Part shown: piece after piece, positions 9,851 through 19,042 of the stretch | Layout: the number at the start of each line of letters is the position of its first letter | Position numbering within the stretch: position 1 is the stretch's first letter | NCBI GenBank assembly: GCA_004151065.3 | Contig: NWUY0304981198.1 | Coordinates: 1 to 22,656, forward strand | DNA from: Larix sibirica | Taxonomy: Eukaryota > Streptophyta > Pinopsida > Pinales > Pinaceae | Length of the DNA: 22,656 nt | Reading direction: 5' to 3' | Program-made: the position numbers and the translations under genes | The notes under the pieces: model-generated | Databases searched by the model: none | Seen by the model: only the letters and a program-made list of their open reading frames with translations | What the model was told of the DNA's origin: nothing

Positions 9851-10195
9851 TAGCTGTGCCTCGGCTCGCTTAGCTCGCTTTATTTACCTTTTCAATCCCT
9901 TTCTTTCGTTTATAAAAGCCCTGTGTCCCGCTACTTATTTGCATAACCCGCTCTAAAGATTGTGCGTTAAATGAATGAAAGGGGTCGGGCCGTATTGAGA
10001 GAACGAATGAAACGATGAACGAATAGCCCCGCCCAATAAAATTACGTATTCAACAATGAATGAAGAAATTGAAAAAGCCTCACTCGCTCGTGGAAGGGTT
10101 ACCTAATCCATTTATTTAACCATTGATTTCACCCGAATCATCACGAAATAGATGAATGGATAAACTTGTATATAATCAATCTGTTTCGAACGCGC

Positions 10196-10224
10196 ATCTT
10201 AGAGGTACGGAGTACCTCTAAGAT
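10196..10224. other. Perfect 13-bp hairpin with 3-nt loop
   Basis: ATCTTAGAGGTAC at 10196-10208 pairs with GTACCTCTAAGAT at 10212-10224 around GGA. The arms have no mismatch and the flanks (C and A) do not pair. In RNA this would be a stable stem-loop, of the kind that stabilises 3' ends of plant mitochondrial transcripts. In DNA it could also be a small palindromic mobile element. Confidence 0.8.
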
Positions 10225-10375
10225 AGAGCAGATGGATCTCTCCCAGGACTTGGCGGTCGTAGTGAGCCTTAGAGCATTTTTTTTTGTGGCCTCATTATTA
10301 TGAAACAAGGTATGACGATCTTCATCTGCCTGCTCCAGGGTGATTGAAAACTACTATAAACAAATTGGGTAAGAT

Positions 10376-11160
10376 GACATGACCGAAGCCTTCATGAATA
10401 AATATCGTGATTATTGTAAGGGTCGTGGGGATCAATTTTTGGCATGACCCAACGTACTGATGAGTCGTTGGAATACTATGCTGAGCACTTGAAGTTAACT
10501 TACAAATGATCTGCTTATTGTTAACTGAGCCCAGATTCACTGAAGTTGGTGCTGTTGAGGGGAATCAGAGAGGAATGGCCGGAACCTCTCAATTTCATTG
10601 TTGTAGGAGATATCTATTGCTTTACCTACAATTTAATCAGAGAGTTCCTCGAGAACTACTATAGAGCAGCGGGGATAAAGACCCAAGGAGTTAGGATAAA
10701 TACACCATTTCCTTAAATAGCCACCTCCAGAGTCGCTAAGGTCGAAATAGTCAACCTGATAGAGGATATGAAGACGGACATATTAAACTCGTTGTCTATG
10801 TAGTTAGACACTTTCCAGTTTAAGAAGAAAGAGGGTGAAATAAATAGATCGGCCGTCTTTTGTCCCAGATGTCCCAAGAAACATGGCCGAAATGAATGTC
10901 CACTGGCTATAGTATAAGTTTGTAGCATTTGCGCGGAGAAGCATGACACGAGTAAATGCCCTCAATTGCCTGGGTTAAGGGCAGTATACCAAGTAGCATA
11001 AAAGAATCTTTAGCAAGTATGTTTTGTAAATCAGAGGCGGTTCAGACAACCACGACCTCCATATTCCGGTATAAATCATGACCCTCCCTCAAGAATTGAA
11101 CTCTTTCTGGCCAACCCAATATTATTAAGCCGACTATAAATCACTTCAATATTCTAGCCA
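10376..11160 (+). pseudogene. gag: Ty3/gypsy retrotransposon gag, decayed
   Basis: A first frame reads EAFMNKYRDYCKG, close to the conserved gag helix AAFMxKY. After a frame change at about 10440 it continues as TQRTDESLEYYAEHLK, LVLLRGIREEW and NLIEDMKTDILNSLS. It then has two zinc knuckles of the form C-x2-C-x3-H-x4-C at 10861-10899 and 10921-10959, followed by PGLRAVYQ. This order is typical of the gag of plant Ty3/gypsy elements, whose product forms the virus-like particle and binds element RNA through the knuckles. In-frame stops are present (for example in K*SAYC*L, SM*LD and IV*VC). Upstream gag parts and the 5' LTR are not visible. The gene is dead. Confidence 0.85.
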
Positions 11161-11560
11161 CCAGCAGTTTTCCGCACCTTGGCCCCACCCAATGCCTTAT
11201 GGACAGCCACAGTATTCTACTCAAGGAAGCCAATGGGAGACTCAACCTCAACCATACTAAACCCAGGGAAACCAATGGGCCAATCAGTAATAGAACTTTA
11301 GGCCGCAGCAGAAGAAAACCTTCCAGCAAGGAGAACTTTCGTTGCCTCCACCACCACAGCACACCAATCAGGCAACTGTCAGACCTACACAGTTTCCGGC
11401 CCAACCTAACCCAAACCCAAATACCAAGGATAAGAAACCAACCCAACCGGTGTATACCAACGAGATAGGCAATTTACAAACTTATTCATTATCTTTCCTT
11501 GATTGTAAGGTCACTTGGCTACGATCTGAAAAAGTCCTGGATCTCCACTAAAGCCCCTAG
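11160..11560 (+). pseudogene. Gag C-terminal Gln/Pro-rich linker of the same element
   Basis: After another frame change, a plus frame reads HQQFSAPWPHPMPYGQPQY, then GSQWETQPQPY, then QQKKTFQQGELSLPPPPQ, then a proline/asparagine-rich run ending near KPTQPVYTNE. It joins the zinc knuckles (upstream) to the protease (downstream). Stops occur after QPY and as a TAA-TAG pair after QWANQ, where neighbouring residues are mostly glutamine. That fits CAA/CAG changed to TAA/TAG. The open frames on the minus strand here are antisense shadows. Confidence 0.75.
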
Positions 11561-11639
11561 AGGAAGGCCAAACACCGAAGGAGGAGCACGAATACCCACA
11601 GCAGTAAAAATCCAATCCCATTCAAACTTACTTAAACCA

Positions 11640-12190
11640 GTGAACCCACTCTACCTCAAAGGTCCCACCATTTCCTGAGAGGTGAAACCAGAATAAAAAA
11701 CAACCTCAGCTAGCTTTTGACATCCTAGACGAGTTAAGGAACATACATATGGGTGAAAATCCCATTGCTTAAAGCAATAAAGGATGTTCCCATCTATAGT
11801 AGGGGAGTAGGAGAGTGGTGTCTGAAGAAACCAGATAGGAAGAAACCAGACCCACCAACCATTCACGTGATAGGCCAGCTAGCTGATATCCTGTCAGGAC
11901 GGATTCTCAATCCAAAATAGACTGACCCTGGCAGCCCCATTGTGACAGTCAATATGGGTCAGACTCCTATTCCAAATACACTGGTGGATTTAGGAGCAAC
12001 AATCAATGTCGTTACAAAGGAAGTATAGTATATAGGGCTTCGCTCCTCATTTTAGGGAGACCTTGGTTGGCTACCGCCGATATTTACATAAGGTGTAGGT
12101 CAGTAAACATGACCATCTGTCAAGGTAGCTCAGTCAAGAAACTTACATATGCGGACGGACCTTTTACCCGGACACCCAGTTGAGTGGGCT
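11640..12190 (+). pseudogene. pro: Ty3/gypsy aspartic protease region with internal deletion
   Basis: Before the protease, frames with family character read PFPERLKPE (about 11667) and IPLLKAIKDVPIYS (about 11760), then KKPDPPTIHVIGQLADIL. The protease begins as GSPIVTVNMGQTPIPNTL and carries LVDLGATINVV at 11981, where D-L-G-A is the catalytic triad variant of plant gypsy proteases. Only about 14 codons later comes ILGRPWLATADIYIRCRS (from 12049) and CQGSSVKKLTY, which normally lie some 60 residues further on. The flap-bearing middle of the protease is therefore missing and the two halves are in different frames. No reverse transcriptase or integrase follows. Confidence 0.85.
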
Positions 12191-12199
12191 AATTTCACA

Positions 12200-12660
12200 A
12201 CGATGTATGAAGGCAGAGAGAGGGATTTAGAAAATGAATTGATCGCTTGGGTTCGATGGCAAAGCAAACTGGCAAGGCATCGATTTACCTATATAAAAAT
12301 GCGATTTAAGAAAGCTTTTACAACCTAATAAGGAACCCGGAAAAGGGAAGGGCAAATCACGCCAATAAATGAATACCTCCCATATTTTATATACGTAATT
12401 ACCGCGGCAGGATACTTTTGAAACCTTGTACCCTACCTTGGGTGGGTGCACACACTTAGGAACTCCTACTTATTAAGGTCGGGCCAGTTATTTCATGAAT
12501 TACCTTCAACTGCTTCTTTAACTCAGCGATTTGAGTTGAGCCAGTTCCCTAAAGAGAAATGATAGTTCTCGAACCGGTGGATTATGCCTCCGACCCCACA
12601 CAAACTAGGGTTTAATATATATATAATAGACTCGTTCTAATAAGAGAATTCCCATCATCA
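12200..12660. other. Stretch after the gypsy remnant
   Basis: A plus frame near 12206-12300 reads MYEGRERDLENELIAWVRW and may be the start of the region after protease in the same element. It breaks down within 40 codons. The rest to 12660 has no recognisable gene. A single CTAGGGTTTA at 12606 is not a telomere array. Confidence 0.35.
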
Positions 12661-12664
12661 GTTA

Positions 12665-12815
12665 AACGGGCAGTGGAAGGCATTTCCATCAGCAGTGAAA
12701 AAAGCAGCAGTAGCATTATCATTTTTACAATATTGATGACCCATGTATCCTTTAGTTGGATCAACCCGCCATACACCAAGAGTTTTATCTTCTTAAGCAC
12801 ACCCTCTCAGAAGCT
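12665..12815 (-). pseudogene. Decayed coding patch, faint acyl-adenylate ligase likeness
   Basis: Read on minus from about 12810, one frame gives GVWRVDPTKGYMGHQYCKND and continues ATAAFFTADGNAFH, then stops (TGA TGA). The codons (GAT AAT GCT ACT GCT GCT) have strong coding texture. The phrase KGY...N...ATA..F.ADG...H resembles the T-K-G-Y...EAT...DGW-H/R-T-G-D core of acyl-CoA ligases and 4-coumarate:CoA ligases, but with a four-residue excess and without the T-G-D. The likeness is weak. Overlapping 62- and 70-codon open frames (minus and plus) look like shadows. Confidence 0.25.
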
Positions 12816-12899
12816 TTTTGGTTTTAACTGGAACCACTTCTTGGGCAACCCACCTTCGGCGGTGCCTTTAGGAGTAGATTATTGAGCACTTCAACTTTT

Positions 12900-13650
12900 G
12901 TGTTTCTCTAAGAAAAGGGGTCTAGAGATCCAAGGATTAACTGAACTAAGAAAATGAATAGGACTGAACCCATCTTATTCTCTCCTTCTACAGAGGAAGC
13001 CTCATTCCCCCTTATGAACAAATGAGTATGAAATTAGATCTGTTTCTATTACTAACATGAATTAAGTCACCCTACAATAATAAGTAACTGAAGGACCTAA
13101 TCCATAGTATTTCCCTTGTCCTAATAGCATCACCAAATAAGTGATAAAATAAGTAAAATATGAGTTTAAAACAATGGTTCGTTCTTGCTTTCCTTATCCT
13201 CTTGCCTTACTTACTGCAAGGGCTTTTTACTGTCTGGAGAAGTTTATTAGTCAGAGATCAATCACATGCTTGCGGTGATATCGCTTGCCCTGGATAGATT
13301 GATTCGACTGGCGGGGACTGGCTGGGGGATATTGGGACTTGCCCCTTACTTTATAGAGAGTATTTATTGAACTGGTAAGATAGGGATGAGTTTTTCCCTG
13401 GCTATCCAGTGTGTGGTCCAAAGGGATTAATTTGGTCTGTCAAGATAGGAAATTGGATAAAATGCTCAGTTTAAATAATCCTATTATCATATTGCCTTCT
13501 CAACTCTTAATGGGCTGAAAGTAAGGTGTCCTTTCGCTTGGTTATTTTTTTTAGAGGGGCAGGGTTGGTCTTATAAAAGGTTAGGAACACCTTGCGCCTA
13601 CGGCGTTGTCTACACCTGTTAATAAACAAAAGAGGAAGCCAGTTATAGTC
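12900..13650. other. Gene-free stretch
   Basis: No open frame of interest, RNA gene or long repeat is visible. GACTGGC(G/T)GGG is repeated back to back near 13308-13325. Confidence 0.5.
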
Positions 13651-13652
13651 TA

Positions 13653-13770
13653 GCAGGTCTGGTCTCGGTCTCTTCTAAAGAACATTGGTCATAAGTTATC
13701 CAGGTCTAGTCTAGTCTGATCTGGTCTAGTTTGATCTTATCTGGTCCGGCAGGTCTGGTCTCGATCTGAG
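13653..13770. repeat. CTGGTCTAG-type low-complexity tract
   Basis: GCAGGTCTGGTCTCGGTCTC at 13653 returns as GCAGGTCTGGTCTCGATCTG at 13749. Between 13701 and 13745 runs a chain of GGTCTAGT, CTAGTCTGAT, CTGGTCTAGT, TTGATCTTAT and CTGGTC, each one or two bases from the next. The period is about 10 bp and imperfect. This looks like slippage-driven expansion of a (T)CTGGTCTAG unit. Confidence 0.75.
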
Positions 13771-13813
13771 ATATTGAGTGTGAAACGAGGAAGAATTTCT
13801 AATTTTTATTTTA

Positions 13814-13896
13814 GCTCTCCTCGCCCTTTAGGGTGAGCAATAAATAACCTTTTAGTCCAGCTAAAAGCAAATTTTGGAAGATTTACAAAGGAGAGC
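13814..13896. other. 83-nt multi-branched stem-loop (tRNA-sized fold)
   Basis: GCTCTCCT (13814-13821) pairs perfectly with AGGAGAGC (13889-13896). Inside are a hairpin CGCCC-TTTA-GGGTG (13822-13835, one G-T pair), a perfect 7-bp hairpin CTTTTAG-TCCAG-CTAAAAG (13849-13867), and a short AAAT/ATTT arm (13869-13884). The layout of a closing stem with three arms in 83 nt recalls a tRNA or a plant mitochondrial tRNA-like element. There is no T-loop GTTC and no plausible anticodon loop, so it is not a tRNA gene. Confidence 0.4.
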
Positions 13897-13899
13897 GAG

Positions 13900-14860
13900 A
13901 AAACCGATCTAACCCATAGGAAATAGATTCTATTGGGATCTCTCTTAACAGAATGAAATATAAAGCATAAGGTACGTACCGGGTCACCCCGAGGGGCAAC
14001 CCAGCACTAACTGAGTTCCTAATGTATAGGATTTAGTTTTACTGACTGGTTTGGGTGGTTCAAACTACTGCCCGGTGTTGTTGAAACAATATACTGGATA
14101 TAATATATAGATTGATGGGGAACTGTTGGGTGTAAGCATGAGGCCGGGGCTATATTTATTAGGATTGGTGTGGAAGCGAGAAAGCAGTTCCTTCTCATTT
14201 CGAGCAACGGCAAAAAAGCTTTTCCTTTTCTTTATTTCCTTTTTGATCAGTAGATCAAGCACCCTTGGTAGAGAGCACTTTCAAACGTGTAAACCTTCAC
14301 CCTACACTATCACGGGATAAAATGAACCCTCCCTCAACCATACCGGTAAAGCCATCCTTCTTTCCACTCCTTAAAGCAGTCCATCCTTCCTAACCTTTCC
14401 ACTAATCAAGGCAGTCCACCCTTAAACTATTTTCACGGTCTTAAGGATAAGAAGTGTTGTGTTCTCCTAAAGCTCTGCGAGGCTGCCCACTTGTCTATTA
14501 AAAAGAAAATAAACAAGGTGCGTTTAGCTCTTTCCCGCATCGGGGAAGAAGCAACCTGGAGGAAGACCAAAGGAAATCCCCTAAGAGAAAACATCTTAGT
14601 ATCATTTACTCAAAGAATGAAAAAAACTAGCTTAAGTCCTTTGGCGGAATTACCTGGCCGAGGATAGATTTATTTATAAGAGCCCCCCCCAAAAAACCGG
14701 TGAGGTGCAATTCCCAAGCCTGGGAGATCCGGATCCTACCCCTTAAGGAACAATAGTGGTACGTATTCTACATTTTACAGTAAGTTGTAGTTGGAGAATG
14801 GCAGTATAATCTATAACGATGTGTTCCCTTTCCCCCTTCGCTTCCCCTTCACCAATCCAG
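13900..14860. other. Gene-free stretch with short repeats
   Basis: Open frames of 64-65 codons occur on both strands at 14019-14320 and overlap each other, so none is supported. At 14348-14425, AAAGCCATCCTT, AAAGCAGTCCATCCTT and AAGGCAGTCCACCCTT form three loose repeats about 25-35 bp apart. A C8A6 homopolymer run sits at 14683-14696. Confidence 0.5.
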
Positions 14861-15430
14861 AACCTTCCACAAGCGGATGCATCTTTGTCTTTATAACGAT
14901 GCGATACCACTCATTGCCAGCCCTGACGAAATAGCCTTCCCCTTTCCAGTGAGTCTCTCAGTAAGATCCTCCACCCTGATGAACAGCTTCCCCCATCCAA
15001 TCAAGATAGTCTCCAGCAAGATTCCCATCCAGTTGAATTGCGGCCTTGGCTCCAGATCTGCTGCTCAATACAGCCTTTACGATTCCCAGATCTCCACTCA
15101 TAAGCGAGTTGCACCTCCAAACCCGATCGACTACCCTACCACCTTAATATCTTGCCTTCATCAAGGAATCCCTCGGGGAACTAAAGTTCATTTTTTTAGT
15201 GAATGGCTTCTGCTGCAAAGATTCGCATCTGTACGTGAGACTCGATCTATCAAGTGAGGTTACCCCATCCCATCCATGGTTCATTACCGATAGAAAGAGG
15301 TTATACCCGTGTTGCCTTGGATCCTCAGCTGGGCTACTCATGGGTTGGGCTGGAAACAGGAATTGCCACAACCAGTCAGTGCAAAGTCTAATTGCATTTC
15401 CAGGAGGTGGGTGGTCATTACATTGATATA
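14860..15430 (-). pseudogene. Decayed coding sequence on minus, unidentified
   Basis: On minus, from about 15425 down to 14820, one frame has coding texture with only two stops, a TAA near 15145 and a TGA near 14965. Parts read HGYNLFLSVMNHGWDGVTSL, FTKKMNFSSPRDSLMKARY, then (after TAA) GIVKAVLSSRSGAKAAIQLD and GDYLDWMGEAVHQGGGSY. After TGA it reads HWKGEGYFVRAGNEWYRIVI and a basic tail KGKGKRRGKGN. This spans about 200 codons. The basic tail after a compact domain would suit a nucleic-acid-binding Gag or LINE ORF1 protein, but no family is assigned. An intact 126-codon ATG frame runs on the opposite strand (14877-15257) and could instead be the real one. I favour minus because its codons follow RNY more evenly. 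Confidence 0.4.
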
Positions 15431-16997
15431 TGACGCATATATTGATACTACTTTTTCTCTATAAATACATAGATATACATACAATACTTGCATGTTCCCG
15501 GGAAGGGGCAGGGCGGCTTACTTACCTATACGTAAAAACAACAAGTTCCTACAGCACTGGATGCAATAACAATGCTTACGATGCACCCTTTTTATAAGTA
15601 GCTGAGCTGCATTGTTTTATAATTACGTATATATGTAAATAACAGGATTATTACTTATTATTTTAGTAATATGTACATTTGTTTGTTTCGGAAATACCAT
15701 AAAAGAGAAAAGTTAACGCGCTTAGAATCAGCACCTCCTTCCTTACTGGGATAGGGAATCTAGAACAGGTGGGTACGTCCTATGGTTTACTTCCTATGGG
15801 TCACGTATAACTGGCAAACACGGATAACATAGCACTAAGAAACCTCCAGGGCACGGGGTATTGGCAACAGGTGACGTCAAAGGGTTTAGTGAGTCTATAG
15901 GTAGTTGCACGTCCCTTCAATTGCTGACTGGCATTGACTGAGTGTATTGAACCCTGGTAAACCTTTAAGTATTAGCGGCATCGAAAGCTGGGGAGTATCG
16001 GAATTACTATGAACCTCCTGGTGTATTTACTATATACTTACTTCCTTTCGTCAAGGAGATAGTAGTATAAGCAGTGGTTAATGGCTCCCCGGCCATTTCT
16101 ATAAGGGGTGGAAGTAATTGAGTAACGTACTCTTAAAAAAATGAAAAGATCGTAGCTTCCCCTCTGGTACGGGGATCCATAAAATAATAAACCCCCAGGT
16201 CTTAGTGATGTTTAAGTGCGAAAGTCAAATTAAAATGGTATATTAGCAGGGCTAAAGGGGCTGAAGAATCAATCGAATAAATAACACTGCTAATCCATCG
16301 GTGGACCACCTACCTCACACACTTGGAATATGTGTCCTGTATGTTGCCTTGCTTGGAATAGCGTAATGGACAGTATCCTCTTCCTTCTTCTCTTCCTTAC
16401 GCGTAGATTATAGCCTTAAGCCTTTTACGAGCCTTTAGAGTCCATTGCATTAGTCCATGTAAATTAGCTTTTCTTTATACTAGCTTTAGCCTTAGTCAGT
16501 TCCATTCCGTAAAGCCCTACACGGGTAATAGCTCTCCCCTTATAGTTCACAATTTGTCCGTTCGTTCAATAAAGAGTCCAACTAGTTGATTAGCCTTGGC
16601 CTTAGCCGACTAAGATTGCTCTCTCTTGAGTGCACCTACCGGAATGCGATTCTTTCTTATAACGACTTGCCATTCCACTAGTTGGTCTAAGGAATAAATA
16701 TAATACTATCGGAAATCAATCTATATTCTAAAAGCAAACAACTACGTAAACGGAGCAGCAAGACAAGACTTCATATCGGAGTGAGGGGCAAAAGAAAGAG
16801 CTTTCCCACTCTGCAAAGTGTTCTCCCCTAGCAATTGGATTCCTACGGCAGTCAAAGAGATTTCCGCATGCTCGGACGGCGTACTGTATTCTTGGTCGAT
16901 TAGAGATACTCACCGGAAAGGCGTCGGCTGGTTTCATAACGGGATAACCCATTAGCCAGAAATGTATTCTTACCCTGACCTGACTGACCTTAAATGA
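15431..16997. other. Gene-free stretch
   Basis: Nothing is recognised. TAGCCTTA-type words recur at about 16410, 16484, 16591 and 16600 (GCCTTAAGCC, TAGCCTTAG, TAGCCTTGGCCTTAGCC). CTTAG-CCGA-CTAAG forms a small hairpin near 16600. A 74-codon minus frame at 16728-16952 has no support. Confidence 0.5.
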
Positions 16998-17000
16998 GGG

Positions 17001-17330
17001 GAAATTAAGTAAGAAAACTGGGCATCAGGAGATTATAGAGAGAGTTCAAACGTCGCCTATAAAGAGTGGGAAATTTAGTAACACTACTGGGCGTCTAAAG
17101 ATGATAGATAGACGAACGCGGCCTATAAAGTTATCCCTATGTCCCTGGACTTCCTTGAACTGGTGGGTGCGGAAGCACGCTCGACTAATAAGTAAGGCCG
17201 CCATCGAAATTGAGTAAGGAAACTGGGCGCATCAAGCAATACCATAAAAAAGGAATGTGATAAAGGTCCATCAATATGGGGAAATTGACTAGTAATACTG
17301 GGGTGAAAATGATATATCTATCATCGAGTA
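17001..17330. repeat. Degenerate tandem array with a ~70-bp period
   Basis: Four units begin GAAATT(A/T/G)AGTAA or similar at 17001, 17070, 17206 and 17281. Each is followed by ACTGGG(C/G) and, in the first two, by an ATAGA-rich part and GCCTATAAAG (17055 and 17121). Spacing is 69, 136 (two periods) and 75 bp, so a fifth unit at about 17137 has probably decayed (AACTGG survives there). The DNA is not coding. Confidence 0.7.
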
Positions 17331-17585
17331 GCCAGAACTCTGCATTTTGTTTAGTCAACTTGCATGAGTTCAAAATGACTTGGTCAATAAATTCCGTATT
17401 TGCCGAGCTTTTCTATTGTGAGCGAGGGTTTCAAGGCTTAAACCCTATATAGGTAGGGAACTGCTTACTATAGATATGGATAGTTGGATATATATAATTA
17501 TACGCCGTGCATTATCAACTTCCAAAATGGGTGCATACGTAGTTAACGCATAAGAAATGAAATGAAGTAACTTGAGTTTCGTTAA

Positions 17586-17632
17586 GTGATTTCGAGGGTC
17601 GAGGTATAGTTCCCATATCGGTGATTTCGAGG
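17586..17632. repeat. 12-bp direct repeat GTGATTTCGAGG
   Basis: Exact copies lie at 17586-17597 and 17621-17632. The first is followed by GTCGAGGTATAG, which reappears in part (GAGGGTCGAGGT) near 18161. Confidence 0.7.
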
Positions 17633-17760
17633 TGGGAGGTTCCAGGTAGAGGTAAAGGTATGGGGAATAGAAATGACTGCTATGGTAAATGACAACCACT
17701 TTCTGTTGATGACCACCTTCTGACTCTGCCTGTCTATGATCGACTATCGGCTGACTGATT

Positions 17761-18015
17761 GGCAATGACTGGCCGACTAGGACCGGCGCTGGAAGTACCT
17801 ACCCTCCTGGCTATGATACTTAAAATGATTGGGGCTATCGACAAGGACCTTCTGGCAATGATACTTGCTATCTACCTACTGGGAATGATTGACCTCCTCC
17901 TGGCAATGACCTCCTTACAATGACTGGCTATCGGCCGGTGATGATAAACTTTCTCTTCTCGGCCTCCAGTGATGTGGGTCACCCTTATCACTTCCTTATA
18001 ATGGGTCTGTATTGA
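17761..18015 (+). pseudogene. Gly/Asn/Asp/Tyr/Pro-rich coding fossil
   Basis: One plus frame from 17761 encodes a loose repeat of P-(P/S/T)-G-(Y/N)-D blocks: STYPPGYD, NDWGYRQGPSGND, LPTGND and PPPGND. It has stops at about 17821 (TAA) and 17890 (TGA). It then runs open to TGA at 18013. Just upstream, a shifted frame reads PGRGKGMGNRND, an RG-rich stretch. RG-rich plus YG/GYD-rich regions occur in plant hnRNP-like RNA-binding proteins and in other low-complexity proteins. The source protein cannot be named. The 137-codon minus frame across this locus starts with GTG and is taken as a shadow. Confidence 0.4.
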
Positions 18016-18790
18016 AGGGTATCTCGGCTCTGGGCAATGATTGGCGTATGACCTTCCTTCACAGGTGCAATGTAAGTAATGCATAATCAATAAATTATTG
18101 AAAATATCCCTGATTATTGTCTCGTTAGAGTTATAGCTAGAGTTCGAGAGGTATAGATGGAGGGTCGAGGTCTTCTCTTTCTTTTTAAAGGGTATAGATA
18201 TAAAATATTGATTAAAGCAGTTCAATTTTACTTTCTTTTGAAAAGAATGAGGAAAGGCTTCTTCGCTAGAGCTCTCAGGGGACACAAAAAGTGGTATGGA
18301 CTTGATCCCTCACCTTCTAGCTTATTCGCTGACACTCAGGGGACTAGCTTCACTTACGCTAAACTCTATGCCTCTTTATTTTGACAAGAATGGAGACTAT
18401 GGTACTTTCTTTTTCTTACGGACGAGGTATGAATAAGGGTAATCCTCCGGGTGCATGACCCAAGAGAGCGAGCGGATTATTTATGTAATCTATTTAACCA
18501 AGCGAACTTAGTGCCTGCTCCGAACAAGGTAGTCAATCCATCAATCAAGAAATCTCATTCAATTAAGATCCCTTAAAGGGGGTAGTAGAGTGCGGTCACT
18601 TTCATTATATATGAGATTATGCATCTGGCAAGGATGTGGGCTATCAATTCTGTCTATTCAAATCAAAGTAGGAACATTCCTGTGTTCCGTATCGGTAAGT
18701 TAGGTAGGAACTAGTGTACCATCCGTAAAACCCCGGTAGGGTCCAGCGCAGTCGGTTCTGGCAGTGTGTCTCTGAAAGGGGCCTTCTTAC
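18016..18790. other. No supported gene
   Basis: A 75-codon plus frame (18157-18384) begins with a basic, hydrophobic part (LLFLFKGYRYKILIKAVQ) and is open, but I find no motif or codon signal to support it. CTTTTTAAAG and similar A/T-rich words are present. No RNA gene is seen. Confidence 0.4.
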
Positions 18791-18791
18791 T

Positions 18792-18947
18792 ATGGGCTAT
18801 TGGCTATGACCAGCTGGCTATGATGGGGACTATGACTGGGACCATGACTATTGGCAATCAGCAATGAGAAAAGACAAGTTGGAGTAGAAGGAGAGAGAGT
18901 GGCCCGAACAGAAGAGCCGCAGTTTTCTCTATTGCCCGCACTGTTAA
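18792..18947 (+). pseudogene. Second Gly/Tyr/Asp-rich coding fossil
   Basis: A frame from ATG at 18792 to TAA at 18945, with two internal stops (TGA, TAG), reads PAGYDGDYDWDHDYWQSAMR. It continues with a charged part (KEREWPEQKSRSF) and ends LYCPHC. The GYD start matches the P-x-G-Y-D blocks at 17761, about 1 kb upstream on the same strand. The two may be pieces of one decayed gene. Confidence 0.35.
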
Positions 18948-18968
18948 GGATGGTCTCTGACGACATTA

Positions 18969-19042
18969 GGATCATATGGAGGGATCATATGTAGTGGCAT
19001 CCTTGTGTGGAGGTTGTTTGAGAGCAGGAGTAGGATCATATG
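18969..19042. repeat. GGATCATATG repeated three times
   Basis: Exact copies start at 18969, 18982 and 19033. Each contains the palindrome CATATG. The third follows GGAGTA, the first follows CATTA. No link to a gene is evident. Confidence 0.7.

Noticed and set aside
9540-9956. 138-codon plus open frame, almost all leucine, valine and isoleucine.
   Set aside because: It is the +1 shadow of the GCT/GGT/ACT-rich frame at 9530-9850. The hydrophobic series is a by-product of that codon pattern.
11141-11446. 101-codon minus open frame and 89-codon plus frame.
   Set aside because: They overlap the Gln/Pro-rich gag linker in other frames. CAA/CAG/CCN-rich DNA gives Leu/Trp-rich antisense and Arg/Thr/His/Asn-rich shadow peptides.
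12601-12625. CTAGGGTTTA looked like a plant telomere repeat.
   Set aside because: Only one unit is present, with no tandem array.
17872-18285. 137-codon minus open frame.
   Set aside because: It starts with GTG and runs antisense to the GYD/GND-rich plus-strand fossil. Its composition (K/S/H-rich, patchy) reads as a shadow.
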